This document shows, one piece after another, positions 1 through 6,225 of a stretch of DNA of 9,571 nucleotides. The translations under genes and the position numbers were made by a program. The stretch is taken from the NCBI GenBank assembly GCA_945861915.1, contig CAMAWK010000083.1:1-9571 (forward strand), given 5' to 3'. Below the pieces are notes generated by a model. The model was not told where the DNA came from, did no database searches, and saw only the letters and a program-made list of their open reading frames with translations. This stretch comes from Flavobacterium psychrophilum. GTDB taxonomy: Bacteria; Bacteroidota; Bacteroidia; Flavobacteriales; Flavobacteriaceae. Every line of letters begins with the position of its first letter. Position 1 is the first letter of the stretch.

Positions 1-54
1 GACGGAAAATCATTTGAAATCGAACATTTGATTGACGCTTTTTATCATTTTTAA
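1..54 (+). CDS. 3' end of an unidentified protein (partial)
   Basis: Frame 1 is open from the window edge and ends at TAA (52-54). It encodes the 17-residue tail DGKSFEIEHLIDAFYHF. The mix of acidic and aromatic residues looks like the end of a real protein, and a promoter for the next gene follows the stop closely. The tail is too short to assign a family. The frame could be open by chance, so confidence is moderate. Confidence 0.45.
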   Translation, partial: DGKSFEIEHLIDAFYHF

Positions 55-73
55 GAAAAAATTATTTGTTATA

Positions 74-105
74 TTTGTAACAAATTGTTTTTTTATTTAC
101 TTTTG
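74..105 (+). promoter_or_regulatory. Bacteroidota-type promoter for the HTH-ACT gene
   Basis: TTTG at 74-77 is followed, after 20 bases, by TACTTTTG at 98-105. This matches the Bacteroidota primary-sigma consensus (TTG or TTTG, about 17-23 bases, TAnnTTTG). Transcription would begin near 111-113 and give a leader of about 95 nt before the ATG at 207. A second TAnnTTTG match (70-77) overlaps the -33 element. The leader contains a short perfect hairpin, CAAATT-TCAG-AATTTG (128-143), of unknown meaning. Confidence 0.6.
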
Positions 106-206
106 TCGCAAATATTTAAAACTATTTCAAATTTCAGAATTTGTTTGCTGAATAAAAATGGTTCTAATTTATTCGATGATTTTAAGCCTAATTAATTTAT
201 AAAAAC

Positions 207-863
207 ATGAAAACTGTCTCGTCTATTGTTGAAAATTATATCAAAACAAAGCCTTTTTTGTTAAACGCTTTGTCAATCGGAATTATCAATTTAACTTCAT
301 TATCTAGAAATATTATGGTGGAGTTAGAGGGTGAATTTGGCAAAGAAGTCAAACAAGGAGCGATTGTTATGGCTCTAAAAAGACTAACCGAAGAATTGGA
401 TTTTAGGCTCAATCACAAAATAAATAAAGTCATCAAAAACATTGGCGAAATTACGGTTCGTTCGGCCCTGACTGATTATACCTTTGCGGCTTCGGATACA
501 GTTTTGAATAAACAGGCGGATTTAATCACGGATATCAATGCCTTTTCAGATATTTTTTATACCTCTTCACGTGGCGTCAATGAAACTAACATCGTGGTAA
601 GCAACAGTGTAAATCACTTGGTCGACAAACATTTTGCCAATGAAAAATTGATTCAAAAACTAGAAAATTTAGCATCCATTACCGTAAAATTACCCAAAGA
701 AAACATTGTTGTGCCAGGGATTTATTACTTCATTTTTCAACGATTGGCTTGGGAAGGTGTTATCATCAACGAAGTAATTTCAACCTCCAATGAATTTACT
801 ATTTTAGTTAGCGAAAACGAAGTAGATGTGGCTTTTAAAGTGATAAAAGACTTGAAGAATTAA
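207..863 (+). CDS. Small HTH plus ACT-domain protein (aspartokinase-like regulatory domain, no kinase)
   Basis: This 218-residue cytosolic protein is probably an amino-acid-responsive regulator, but its function is unknown. Residues 8-62 look like a helical or winged-helix module (key stretch NLTSLSRNIMVEL, then GAIVMALKRL). Residues 160-216 closely resemble an aspartokinase ACT domain: PGIYYFIFQRLAWEGV, then EVISTSNEFTILV, then the closing helix with DVAFKVI. Residues 80-145 look like a second, weaker ACT unit (SSRGVNETNIVVSN, then a helix). The whole aspartokinase catalytic domain is absent, and the length is far below that of an aspartokinase (about 400 or more residues). Such proteins are often labelled aspartate kinase, but nothing here supports catalysis. 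The gene has its own promoter and an A-rich ATG context without a Shine-Dalgarno, and it ends at the terminator it shares with pyk. The ACT call is strong. DNA binding is inferred. Confidence 0.8.
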   Translation: MKTVSSIVENYIKTKPFLLNALSIGIINLTSLSRNIMVELEGEFGKEVKQGAIVMALKRLTEELDFRLNHKINKVIKNIGEITVRSALTDYTFAASDTVLNKQADLITDINAFSDIFYTSSRGVNETNIVVSNSVNHLVDKHFANEKLIQKLENLASITVKLPKENIVVPGIYYFIFQRLAWEGVIINEVISTSNEFTILVSENEVDVAFKVIKDLKN

Positions 864-895
864 GTTTTCAATATTTTCTTCTAAATTTTTTCAAT

Positions 896-925
896 AAAAA
901 AACCTTCAATTACGAAGGTTTTTTT
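896..925. terminator. Bidirectional intrinsic terminator between HTH-ACT gene and pyk
   Basis: A perfect 12-bp stem (A7CCTTC at 896-907, GAAGGT7 at 914-925) closes a 6-nt loop. It gives a U-run on either strand. It lies 32 bases after the plus-strand stop and 20 bases after the end of pyk on the minus strand, so it should end transcription from both convergent genes. Confidence 0.85.
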
Positions 926-945
926 GTGGTATTTTAAATTTTCAT

Positions 946-2376
946 TTACTCAATCTCCGAAACTCTCAATGTGTTTACCATTCCTTTATCGGCGAGTGGC
1001 ATCGCAGAAAGAGTTACTAAGAAATCACCTTTGTTTACAAATCCTTTTTGTTTGGCTATTTCATTCAAATCAGAAACGGTATCATCTGTGCTCAAGGATT
1101 TATCATAATAAAATGATTTTACTCCCCACAACAAATTAAGACGTGTCAAAATTCTTTTATTAGAAGTAAAAACTAAAATATGTGATTTAGGTCTCCATGC
1201 AGAAATCTGAAAAGCTGTATATCCACTGTTTGTCAAGGTACAAATGGCTTTGGCTTTAACAGAATTAGCAATTTCGGTAGCGTGATGACAAATTACTTTT
1301 GTCACAAAACGACTGGTTCTAATTTGTGGCGTGTTTTGTGGCACTTGAATTAGCGGAGAATCTTCAACAGCTTCAAGAATTTGTGTCATTTGTTGGATAA
1401 CTTGAACTGGATAATTTCCTGTAGCAGTTTCTCCTGAAAGCATCACAGCATCCGCTCCATCCATAACCGAGTTTGCCACGTCATTTACTTCTGCACGTGT
1501 TGGTGTCAAACTAGTAATCATAGTTTCCATCATTTGTGTAGCTACAATAACAGGAATTCTGGCAGTTTTGGCTCTGCGAATTAAATCCTTTTGAACTAAA
1601 GGGACTTCATGAGCAGGTAATTCTACTCCTAAATCTCCTCTTGCTACCATTAATCCATCACAATAAGCTACAATTTTGTCAATATTGATTAATGCTTCTG
1701 GCATTTCAATTTTGGCAATAATTGGAATTTTAGTAGGAGAATGTTTGGCTATTAAATCTTGTAAATCTTTTAAATCTTCAGGAGTTTTTACAAATGAAAG
1801 TGCTATCCAATCTACATCTTGGCTAATGGCAAAAATGGCATCAGCAATATCTTTTTCAGTAAGTGCTGGTAAAGATATTTTTGTGTTTGGTAGATTTACC
1901 CCTTTTTTTGATTTCAATTCTCCGCCTTGAAGTACTCTTGCTACTACTTCAGTTTTTTTGTCTGTTTCTACAATTTCGAAAATAAGTTTTCCGTCATCAA
2001 GCAAAATCCGCTCTCCAGGATTCACATCATTTGGAAAGTTTTTGTATTTCATGTACGCTTTTTTGGCAGTTCCTATAATTTCTTCGGCAGTGGTAAAAGT
2101 AATCAGGTCGCCATCGTTAACAACAACGCCTTCTTCCATTACACCCACACGAAGTTTAGGTCCTTGCAAATCGGCTAAAATAGCAGTGGTGTATCCAAAT
2201 TCTTCGTTTAGACTTCTAATAATACTGATTCTATTTTTAACATCTTCGTAGTCTGCGTGCGAAAAATTGATTCTAAACACATTTACTCCCGCGTCAACCA
2301 TATTTTTTATGATTTCTCGTGTGCTACATGCAGGCCCTAGTGTGGCTACAATTTTTGTTTTTTTGTTTGTAAGCAT
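946..2376 (-). CDS. pyk: Pyruvate kinase
   Basis: Pyruvate kinase transfers phosphate from phosphoenolpyruvate to ADP, giving pyruvate and ATP at the end of glycolysis. The 476 residues are full length for the family, with no added C-terminal PEP-utiliser domain. Visible landmarks are RINFSHA (35-41, nucleotide and K+ site residues), IIAKIEMPEA (219-228) with catalytic Lys222 and metal ligand Glu224, ARGDLGVE (245-252) with metal ligand Asp248, and ATQMMETM (279-286) with Thr280. The PTRAEVNDVANSVMDGADAV and SGET block follows, then the allosteric C domain. In the segment ADLQGPKLRVG (68-78), Leu70, Gln71, Lys74 and Val77 replace Thr, Lys, Glu and Thr of the K+-dependent enzymes. This predicts a K+-independent enzyme. 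The ATG lies 5 bases after the stop of the IPExxxVDY gene, so the two are probably cotranscribed. The bidirectional terminator follows. Confidence 0.97.
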   Translation of the reverse strand: MLTNKKTKIVATLGPACSTREIIKNMVDAGVNVFRINFSHADYEDVKNRISIIRSLNEEFGYTTAILADLQGPKLRVGVMEEGVVVNDGDLITFTTAEEIIGTAKKAYMKYKNFPNDVNPGERILLDDGKLIFEIVETDKKTEVVARVLQGGELKSKKGVNLPNTKISLPALTEKDIADAIFAISQDVDWIALSFVKTPEDLKDLQDLIAKHSPTKIPIIAKIEMPEALINIDKIVAYCDGLMVARGDLGVELPAHEVPLVQKDLIRRAKTARIPVIVATQMMETMITSLTPTRAEVNDVANSVMDGADAVMLSGETATGNYPVQVIQQMTQILEAVEDSPLIQVPQNTPQIRTSRFVTKVICHHATEIANSVKAKAICTLTNSGYTAFQISAWRPKSHILVFTSNKRILTRLNLLWGVKSFYYDKSLSTDDTVSDLNEIAKQKGFVNKGDFLVTLSAMPLADKGMVNTLRVSEIE

Positions 2377-2381
2377 TGGTA

Positions 2382-2870
2382 TTAAAAAATTAAATTGTTT
2401 TTCGATTTGATTTTATTCGTTTCAATTGTATAGGTTGTTGATATGGTATCAATTTTATTTAATTCAATTAAAATATTGGATAAACTTTCGGATTCCTCTA
2501 AGTTTTCTATTTTTAAAAAATAATCTACTTTCTTAAATTCAGGCACTAAATGTACTTTGGTTAGAACCTCTAATGTTAAATTTGAAAATAGATTTTGATT
2601 ATTATCATTTTTTTGTTGAATTACTTCATTTTTATTTTGAATTAAGTTCCAAGAAATTTCTTTTTCAAGTGAATGATAAAAAAATCTAGAAAAATAAGTT
2701 TCGCCTTCTTTTATATTTATTTGAATTTCATTTTCATTTTTACTCAAATTAATTTGTAGCTTTTGATTAATAAAATAAGCCAGTCTATAGTCTTCTAATG
2801 TCGTATGAATCGCTATAAGATGGTAATCTATTTCGTCAAAATCCCCAATATCTAATTTGTGAATAGCCAT
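2382..2870 (-). CDS. IPExxxVDY-family protein of unknown function
   Basis: This 162-residue protein carries VPEFKKVDY (109-117), the family signature with Val in place of the first Ile. The family is known from Bacteroidota, typically between rnc and pyk as here, and has no established biochemical role. There is no signal peptide, membrane segment or catalytic motif. The N-terminal half is rich in aromatic and acidic residues (FDEIDYHLIAIHT at 11-23, EDYRLAYFINQKL at 26-38). The middle is Asn/Gln-rich and looks flexible (about 78-95). The C-terminal part with the signature and VDYFLKIENL looks like strand and helix. It is probably cytosolic. It starts at ATG 118 bases after rnc and is almost joined to pyk. 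Cotranscription suggests a link to RNA or central metabolism, but that is context only. Confidence 0.85.
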   Translation of the reverse strand: MAIHKLDIGDFDEIDYHLIAIHTTLEDYRLAYFINQKLQINLSKNENEIQINIKEGETYFSRFFYHSLEKEISWNLIQNKNEVIQQKNDNNQNLFSNLTLEVLTKVHLVPEFKKVDYFLKIENLEESESLSNILIELNKIDTISTTYTIETNKIKSKNNLIF

Positions 2871-2988
2871 ATTGATGAAAAAATAATTTTGTAAATATAG
2901 TATTTCTAAGAAAGTATTAGTCTTAATAAATGGGTTGTTTTCTTTATTTTATAAACGATAACGTTTTAGTTTTAAAGAAATAGACTAA
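2871..2988. other. 118-base gap between rnc and the IPExxxVDY gene
   Basis: This is very AT-rich spacer in the minus-strand operon. I find no TAnnTTTG match on the minus strand. The only inverted repeat is a weak 5-bp AAACG/CGTTT hairpin (2953-2966) without a good U-run on the minus strand. Nothing else can be supported. Confidence 0.5.
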
Positions 2989-3729
2989 TTATTTTCTGTC
3001 AATTACGTTCTGAAACGCAAAATAAGCGCGTTGCGAAGCTTTTTCTTCTGCTTTCTTTTTCGAGGTTGATCTTGCTTTTGAAATTATTCTGTCATCAATA
3101 CTTAACTTAACGCCAAACAACCGTTGACCATCAATTCCGGTGTCGTCAAAAACATCATAATGAAAATGTTTTTTTTCTTTTTGGCACCATTCAATAATCA
3201 AACTTTTATAGCTAATTACTTTTCCTTCTAATCTAGCAATATCTACATAAGGAATAATCACTCTTTTTTGAATAAATTTTTCGCAGAATTCATATCCTTT
3301 ATCAATATAAATTGCCCCAACCAAAGATTCAAAAATATTACCGTGAATGTTCTCACCAAAATTTTGAACTGGAACTTTGCTTTCTACAAATTGAATGAGA
3401 TTTAAGTCTTTTCCTAACTCATTTAAATGTTCTCTACTCACTATTTTTGAACGCATCTTAGTAAGATATCCTTCGTCACCTGCGGGAACTTTGTCAAATA
3501 AATAAGCTGCAATGACGGCACTTATCATGGCATCACCCAGAAATTCAAGACGTTCATAATTTATCGCATTACCTTTAGAGTCAAGTTTGTTTGAAGAGCG
3601 ATGTGTAAACGCTTTTTTATAGTTTTCAAGCGTCGATGGTGCAAAACTTAGGATTTGATGTATGGTATCAAAAAAAATCCCGTCTTCAGGAGAACGGGAT
3701 TTTGAGAATATTTTTTTAATGATTTTCAT
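2989..3729 (-). CDS. rnc: Ribonuclease III
   Basis: RNase III cleaves double-stranded RNA in rRNA precursors and some mRNAs. The 246 residues hold an RNase III domain (about 20-155) and a C-terminal double-stranded-RNA-binding domain (about 170-240, ending in the basic SKKKAEEKASQRAY). The signature NYERLEFLGDAM (57-68) carries Glu59, Glu62 and Asp66. The second metal-site motif reads HGNIFESLVGAIYIDKG (129-145): Glu134 matches E. coli Glu117, but Asn131 stands where E. coli has Asp114. I chose the ATG at 3727-3729. The TTG just before it is also possible, but less likely. The N-terminus is about 20 residues longer than in E. coli and includes RSPEDGIFF, whose codons form a terminator-like hairpin. 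The gene starts 9 bases after fabF, so it is in the acpP-fabF operon. Confidence 0.95.
   Translation of the reverse strand: MKIIKKIFSKSRSPEDGIFFDTIHQILSFAPSTLENYKKAFTHRSSNKLDSKGNAINYERLEFLGDAMISAVIAAYLFDKVPAGDEGYLTKMRSKIVSREHLNELGKDLNLIQFVESKVPVQNFGENIHGNIFESLVGAIYIDKGYEFCEKFIQKRVIIPYVDIARLEGKVISYKSLIIEWCQKEKKHFHYDVFDDTGIDGQRLFGVKLSIDDRIISKARSTSKKKAEEKASQRAYFAFQNVIDRK
3670..3703 (-). terminator. Terminator-like hairpin inside the 5' end of rnc
   Basis: Read on the minus strand, AAAATCCCGT (3703-3694), a 10-nt loop and ACGGGATTTT (3683-3674) form a perfect 10-bp stem. Four more T follow (3673-3670), giving a T8 run. This is the shape of an intrinsic terminator, yet it lies entirely in rnc codons 9-20, starting 26 bases into the gene and about 35 bases after the fabF stop. 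It could end acpP-fabF transcripts or attenuate rnc. Translating ribosomes would melt it. Function is inferred. Confidence 0.55.
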
Positions 3730-3738
3730 CAAGTAAAA

Positions 3739-4992
3739 TTAGAAGTCTAACTTTTTTACTAATACACACGCATTATGACCTCCAAAACCGAAAGTATTAC
3801 TCATCAAAACTTTAACATCTCTTTTTTGAGGAACATTAAAGGTAAAGTTCAATTTCGAATTAATATTTTCATCATCTGTAAAATGATTGATAGTAGGAGG
3901 GACAATTCCATGTTTCATAGATAGAATTGACGAAATGGTTTCAATTGCGCCAGCAGCACCAAGTAAGTGACCTGTCATTGATTTTGTAGAATTCAAATTC
4001 ATAGAATATGCATGTTCTCCAAAAACGTGTTCAATCGCTTTCGATTCGGCTAAATCTCCCAAAGGTGTTGAAGTTCCGTGCATATTTACACCATCAACAT
4101 CTGTCGGTTTTAATCCGGCATCTCTCAAGCAGTTTAGCATTACATTTTTAGCACCTAATCCTTCTGGATGTGGTGCAGTGATATGATGCGCATCAGCAGA
4201 CATTCCGCCTCCGCCTATTTCACAATATATTTTTGCTCCACGAGCAACTGCATGTTCGTATTCTTCTAGAATCAGCGCACCAGCACCTTCGCCCAAAATA
4301 AATCCATCTCTGTCTTTATCCATAGGTCTTGACGCAGTTTTTGGGTCATCATTTCGAGTTGATAGCGCATGCATAGCATTAAATCCGCCAATTCCAGCAA
4401 TGGTAACAGCAGCTTCAGAGCCACCTGTTATCATGATATCAGCATGTCCTAATCTAATATAATTAAACGCATCAATAATGGCGTTTGTAGAGGAAGCACA
4501 TGCAGAAACGGTTCCAAAATTAGGGCCTCTAAATCCGTATTTAATTGAAATATGCCCACAAGCAATATCTCCAATCATTTTCGGAATGAAAAAAGGATTG
4601 AACTTAGGCGTTCCGTCACCGGCTGCAAAATTGAGAACTTCTATTTGAAAAGTTTCCAAACCACCAATCCCAGAACCCCAAATTACGCCAGCTCTATCTT
4701 TATCAATTTTGTCTAGGTCAAATTGAGCGTCAAGCATAGCTTCATCAGATGAAACCATTGCATATTGAGCGTAACGATCCATTTTTCGAGCTTCTTTCCT
4801 GTCAATAAAATCTTCAACATTGAAGTTTTTTAGTTCACAAGCAAACTGAGTCTTGAATTTTGAAGCATCAAAATAAGTGATAGGAGCGGCTCCACTAACT
4901 CCATTAATAAGCCCATTCCAATAGTCTTGGATAGTATTTCCAATAGGTGTAAGAGCACCTAGTCCTGTTACCACAACTCGTTTTAATACCAT
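3739..4992 (-). CDS. fabF: Beta-ketoacyl-ACP synthase II
   Basis: FabF condenses malonyl-ACP with a growing acyl-ACP in cytosolic type II fatty-acid synthesis. The 417 residues are typical for FabF. The thiolase-fold Cys-His-His triad is visible: Cys165 in TVSACASSTNA (161-171), His305 in NMHGTSTPLGD (303-313) and His342 in KSMTGHLLGAAGA (337-349), with Lys337. Gate residues lie in SNTFGFGGHN (398-407). The GMSADAHHITAPHPEG stretch (263-278) is typical of FabF rather than FabH. The N-terminus (KRVVVTGLGALTPIGN) fits the ATG start. acpP, which encodes its carrier substrate, lies upstream across a structured 243-base gap. rnc follows after 9 bases. I found no convincing promoter directly before fabF, so transcription from the acpP promoter is likely. 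Confidence 0.97.
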   Translation of the reverse strand: MVLKRVVVTGLGALTPIGNTIQDYWNGLINGVSGAAPITYFDASKFKTQFACELKNFNVEDFIDRKEARKMDRYAQYAMVSSDEAMLDAQFDLDKIDKDRAGVIWGSGIGGLETFQIEVLNFAAGDGTPKFNPFFIPKMIGDIACGHISIKYGFRGPNFGTVSACASSTNAIIDAFNYIRLGHADIMITGGSEAAVTIAGIGGFNAMHALSTRNDDPKTASRPMDKDRDGFILGEGAGALILEEYEHAVARGAKIYCEIGGGGMSADAHHITAPHPEGLGAKNVMLNCLRDAGLKPTDVDGVNMHGTSTPLGDLAESKAIEHVFGEHAYSMNLNSTKSMTGHLLGAAGAIETISSILSMKHGIVPPTINHFTDDENINSKLNFTFNVPQKRDVKVLMSNTFGFGGHNACVLVKKLDF

Positions 4993-5023
4993 ATTGTTAT
5001 ATTTTAGTATTTTAACAAATAAA

Positions 5024-5068
5024 ACCCATGCTTTCTTGCTGTCTTACTATCACAAAAGAGCTATGGGT
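5024..5068 (-). promoter_or_regulatory. Leader hairpin just upstream of fabF
   Basis: On the minus strand ACCCAT (5068-5063) pairs with ATGGGT (5029-5024). Inside, after a bulged A, GCT pairs with AGC and a few further A/U pairs can form. A T-rich stretch (TTTATTTG) follows, about 30 bases before the fabF ATG. It resembles a weak terminator or leader structure. Function is inferred. Confidence 0.35.
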
Positions 5069-5088
5069 AATTATGTTAGTATCGTTTT

Positions 5089-5105
5089 TGATTGAAATTC
5101 AATCA
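5089..5105. promoter_or_regulatory. 17-bp near-perfect palindrome upstream of fabF (candidate operator)
   Basis: TGATTGAA-A-TTCAATCA has perfect 8-bp arms around one central base. It lies 97 bases upstream of the fabF start, in the acpP-fabF gap. Its size and symmetry suit a dimeric transcription factor, and as RNA it would form a short hairpin. No regulator can be named from sequence alone. Confidence 0.35.
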
Positions 5106-5121
5106 GGAATTTAATTAGAAA

Positions 5122-5240
5122 AATAATAAAACCCGATTTTTATCAAACCTCAAAATTTCAAAATTTATAAATTCCAGGTTTTGGAATTTGTTTTTTGAAA
5201 AAATTGGAATTTAGTAAAAACCGGGTAAATTTTTATTATT
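5122..5240 (-). promoter_or_regulatory. Long foldable element after acpP (candidate processing or attenuation site)
   Basis: A 12-base arm (5215-5226, TAAAAACCGGGT) pairs with 5131-5142 (ACCCGATTTTTA), with one G-U pair on the minus-strand RNA. Outside a one-sided loop, 5232-5240 pairs with 5122-5130, adding 9 bp and covering the acpP stop codon. Nested inside is AAATTCCA-5-TGGAATTT (5169-5189). A second copy of TTGGAATTT (5204-5212) can compete for the same partner, and AAACCT (5145-5150) can pair with AGGTTT (5176-5181). T-rich sequence follows on the minus strand. It may limit readthrough into fabF or be a processing site. The pairing is visible. The role is inferred. Confidence 0.45.
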
Positions 5241-5472
5241 TCTTAGCTTCTTCGATGTAAGAAATCGCTTGACCTACAGTACCAATGTTTTCTGCTTGAT
5301 CGTCTGGAATTTGAATATCAAATTCTTTTTCGAATTCCATGATAAGCTCAACAGTGTCTAATGAGTCAGCTCCTAAATCATTAGTGAAGCTAGCTTCTGT
5401 TACAACTTCGTTTTCGTCTACGCCTAATTTGTCTACGATAATCGCTTTTACTCTTGATGCAATGTCTGACAT
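5236..5472 (-). CDS. acpP: Acyl carrier protein
   Basis: ACP is the small acidic cytosolic protein that carries acyl chains on a 4'-phosphopantetheine arm during fatty-acid and lipid synthesis. The 78 residues are the normal length. The attachment site is Ser37 in [13 protein letters not shown] (33-45). The four-helix pattern and the strongly acidic helices II and III are clear. ATG at 5470-5472 starts the usual N-terminus ([12 protein letters not shown]). acpP is first in the acpP-fabF-rnc cluster and is divergent from purN. A good promoter lies about 30 bases upstream. The structured element after its stop codon may let acpP be expressed more highly than fabF. Confidence 0.97.
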   Translation of the reverse strand: MSDIASRVKAIIVDKLGVDENEVVTEASFTNDLGADSLDTVELIMEFEKEFDIQIPDDQAENIGTVGQAISYIEEAKK

Positions 5473-5502
5473 AATCTTTAATTTTAAAATTTAATTTGTT
5501 GG

Positions 5503-5531
5503 CAAAAATAAAAAACTTTATTTTAAAACAA
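5503..5531 (-). promoter_or_regulatory. Bacteroidota-type promoter for the acpP operon
   Basis: On the minus strand TTG (5531-5529) is followed, after 18 bases, by TATTTTTG (5510-5503), an exact TAnnTTTG match. Transcription would start near 5497, leaving a short leader of about 25 nt before the acpP ATG. I found no comparable match elsewhere upstream of acpP, fabF, rnc or the IPExxxVDY gene, so it may serve the whole block. Confidence 0.65.
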
Positions 5532-5590
5532 CTATTTAGTTAATAAATGTGTTTGCTAATTTATAAAATAAATTTAACAAAGACATCTTA

Positions 5591-5625
5591 TTGTTATTTA
5601 TTCTCCAATTTTATTCCTTTTTTTG
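5591..5625 (+). promoter_or_regulatory. Possible purN-rnhA promoter (degenerate)
   Basis: TTG (5591-5593) and TTTTTTTG (5618-5625) are 24 bases apart. The -7 element has TT instead of TA, and the spacing is slightly long. The position, about 22 bases before the purN ATG, is right for this lineage. It is the best candidate in the divergent gap, but weak. Confidence 0.3.
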
Positions 5626-5647
5626 CAGGATTAAAATCGCTTTTTTT

Positions 5648-6223
5648 ATGAAAAAAATTCTAATTTTCGCTTCAGGATCGGGAACTAATGCTGAGAACAT
5701 TATTAAGTATTTCAGAGCTCAAGAAATCGCATCGGTTGTAGCTGTTTTTACAAATAATCCAGAGGCGAAAGTCATCGAAAGAGCTCAAAAATTAAATGTT
5801 AGTACTCAAACTTTTACCAAAACGGAGCTAAATCAAGTTGATTTTCTCGGAAAAATAGCTTCTTTTCAACCCGATTTGATTGTTCTTGCTGGATTTTTGC
5901 TGCAATTCCCCGAAACAATAATTCAAGCCTATCCCAATAAAATAATAAATATTCATCCTGCATTACTACCTAAATATGGCGGAAAAGGAATGTACGGAAT
6001 GAATGTTCACCGAGCTGTAGTCGAAAATAAAGAAAAAGAATCAGGCATTACGATTCATTTTGTTAATGAGAATTATGACGAGGGAGCCATTATTTTTCAA
6101 AAAAAAGTAACTCTTTTAATCACAGATACCCCAGAAGTTGTAGCCGAAAAAATTCACGAACTGGAACAAAAATATTTTCCGACAGTTATTGAGGAAATCT
6201 TAAATCCAAAATCTAAAAACTAA
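5648..6223 (+). CDS. purN: Phosphoribosylglycinamide formyltransferase (GART)
   Basis: PurN transfers the formyl group of 10-formyltetrahydrofolate to glycinamide ribonucleotide, the third step of purine synthesis. The 191 residues match the folate-dependent PurN family. FASGSGTNAENI (7-18) binds the phosphoribosyl group. The catalytic trio is Asn101 and His103 in INIHPALLPKYGGKGMYG (100-117) and Asp144 in GITIHFVNENYDEGAIIFQ (133-151). I chose ATG 5648 because MKKILIFASGSGTN is the normal N-terminus. The frame extends 19 codons further up to a TTG, but that part is T-rich and overlaps the likely promoter. The ATG sits between T7 and A7, a perfect inverted repeat. rnhA follows after 2 bases. 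Confidence 0.95.
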   Translation: MKKILIFASGSGTNAENIIKYFRAQEIASVVAVFTNNPEAKVIERAQKLNVSTQTFTKTELNQVDFLGKIASFQPDLIVLAGFLLQFPETIIQAYPNKIINIHPALLPKYGGKGMYGMNVHRAVVENKEKESGITIHFVNENYDEGAIIFQKKVTLLITDTPEVVAEKIHELEQKYFPTVIEEILNPKSKN

Positions 6224-6225
6224 AA

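Noticed and set aside
79..89. AACAA-A-TTGTT palindrome in the first promoter
   Set aside because: Short and AT-rich, and explained by overlap with the -33 and spacer sequence.
924..1139. Plus-strand open frame antisense to the 3' part of pyk
   Set aside because: It lies opposite clear pyruvate kinase codons, starts in the terminator arm and resembles no protein family.
1676..2251. Three plus-strand open frames antisense to pyk
   Set aside because: They overlap one another and oppose the conserved active-site region of pyk. Their composition is that of a shadow frame.
2953..2966. AAACG-ATAA-CGTTT hairpin after rnc
   Set aside because: Only 5 bp with no proper U-run on the rnc strand. Such repeats are expected by chance in AT-rich DNA.
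3730..3732. TTG as the rnc start
   Set aside because: An ATG follows directly and is the more likely start. The difference is one residue.
5591..5647. Nineteen extra N-terminal codons of purN from a TTG
   Set aside because: PurN proteins start close to the ASGSGTN motif. The extra part is T-rich and overlaps the promoter candidate.
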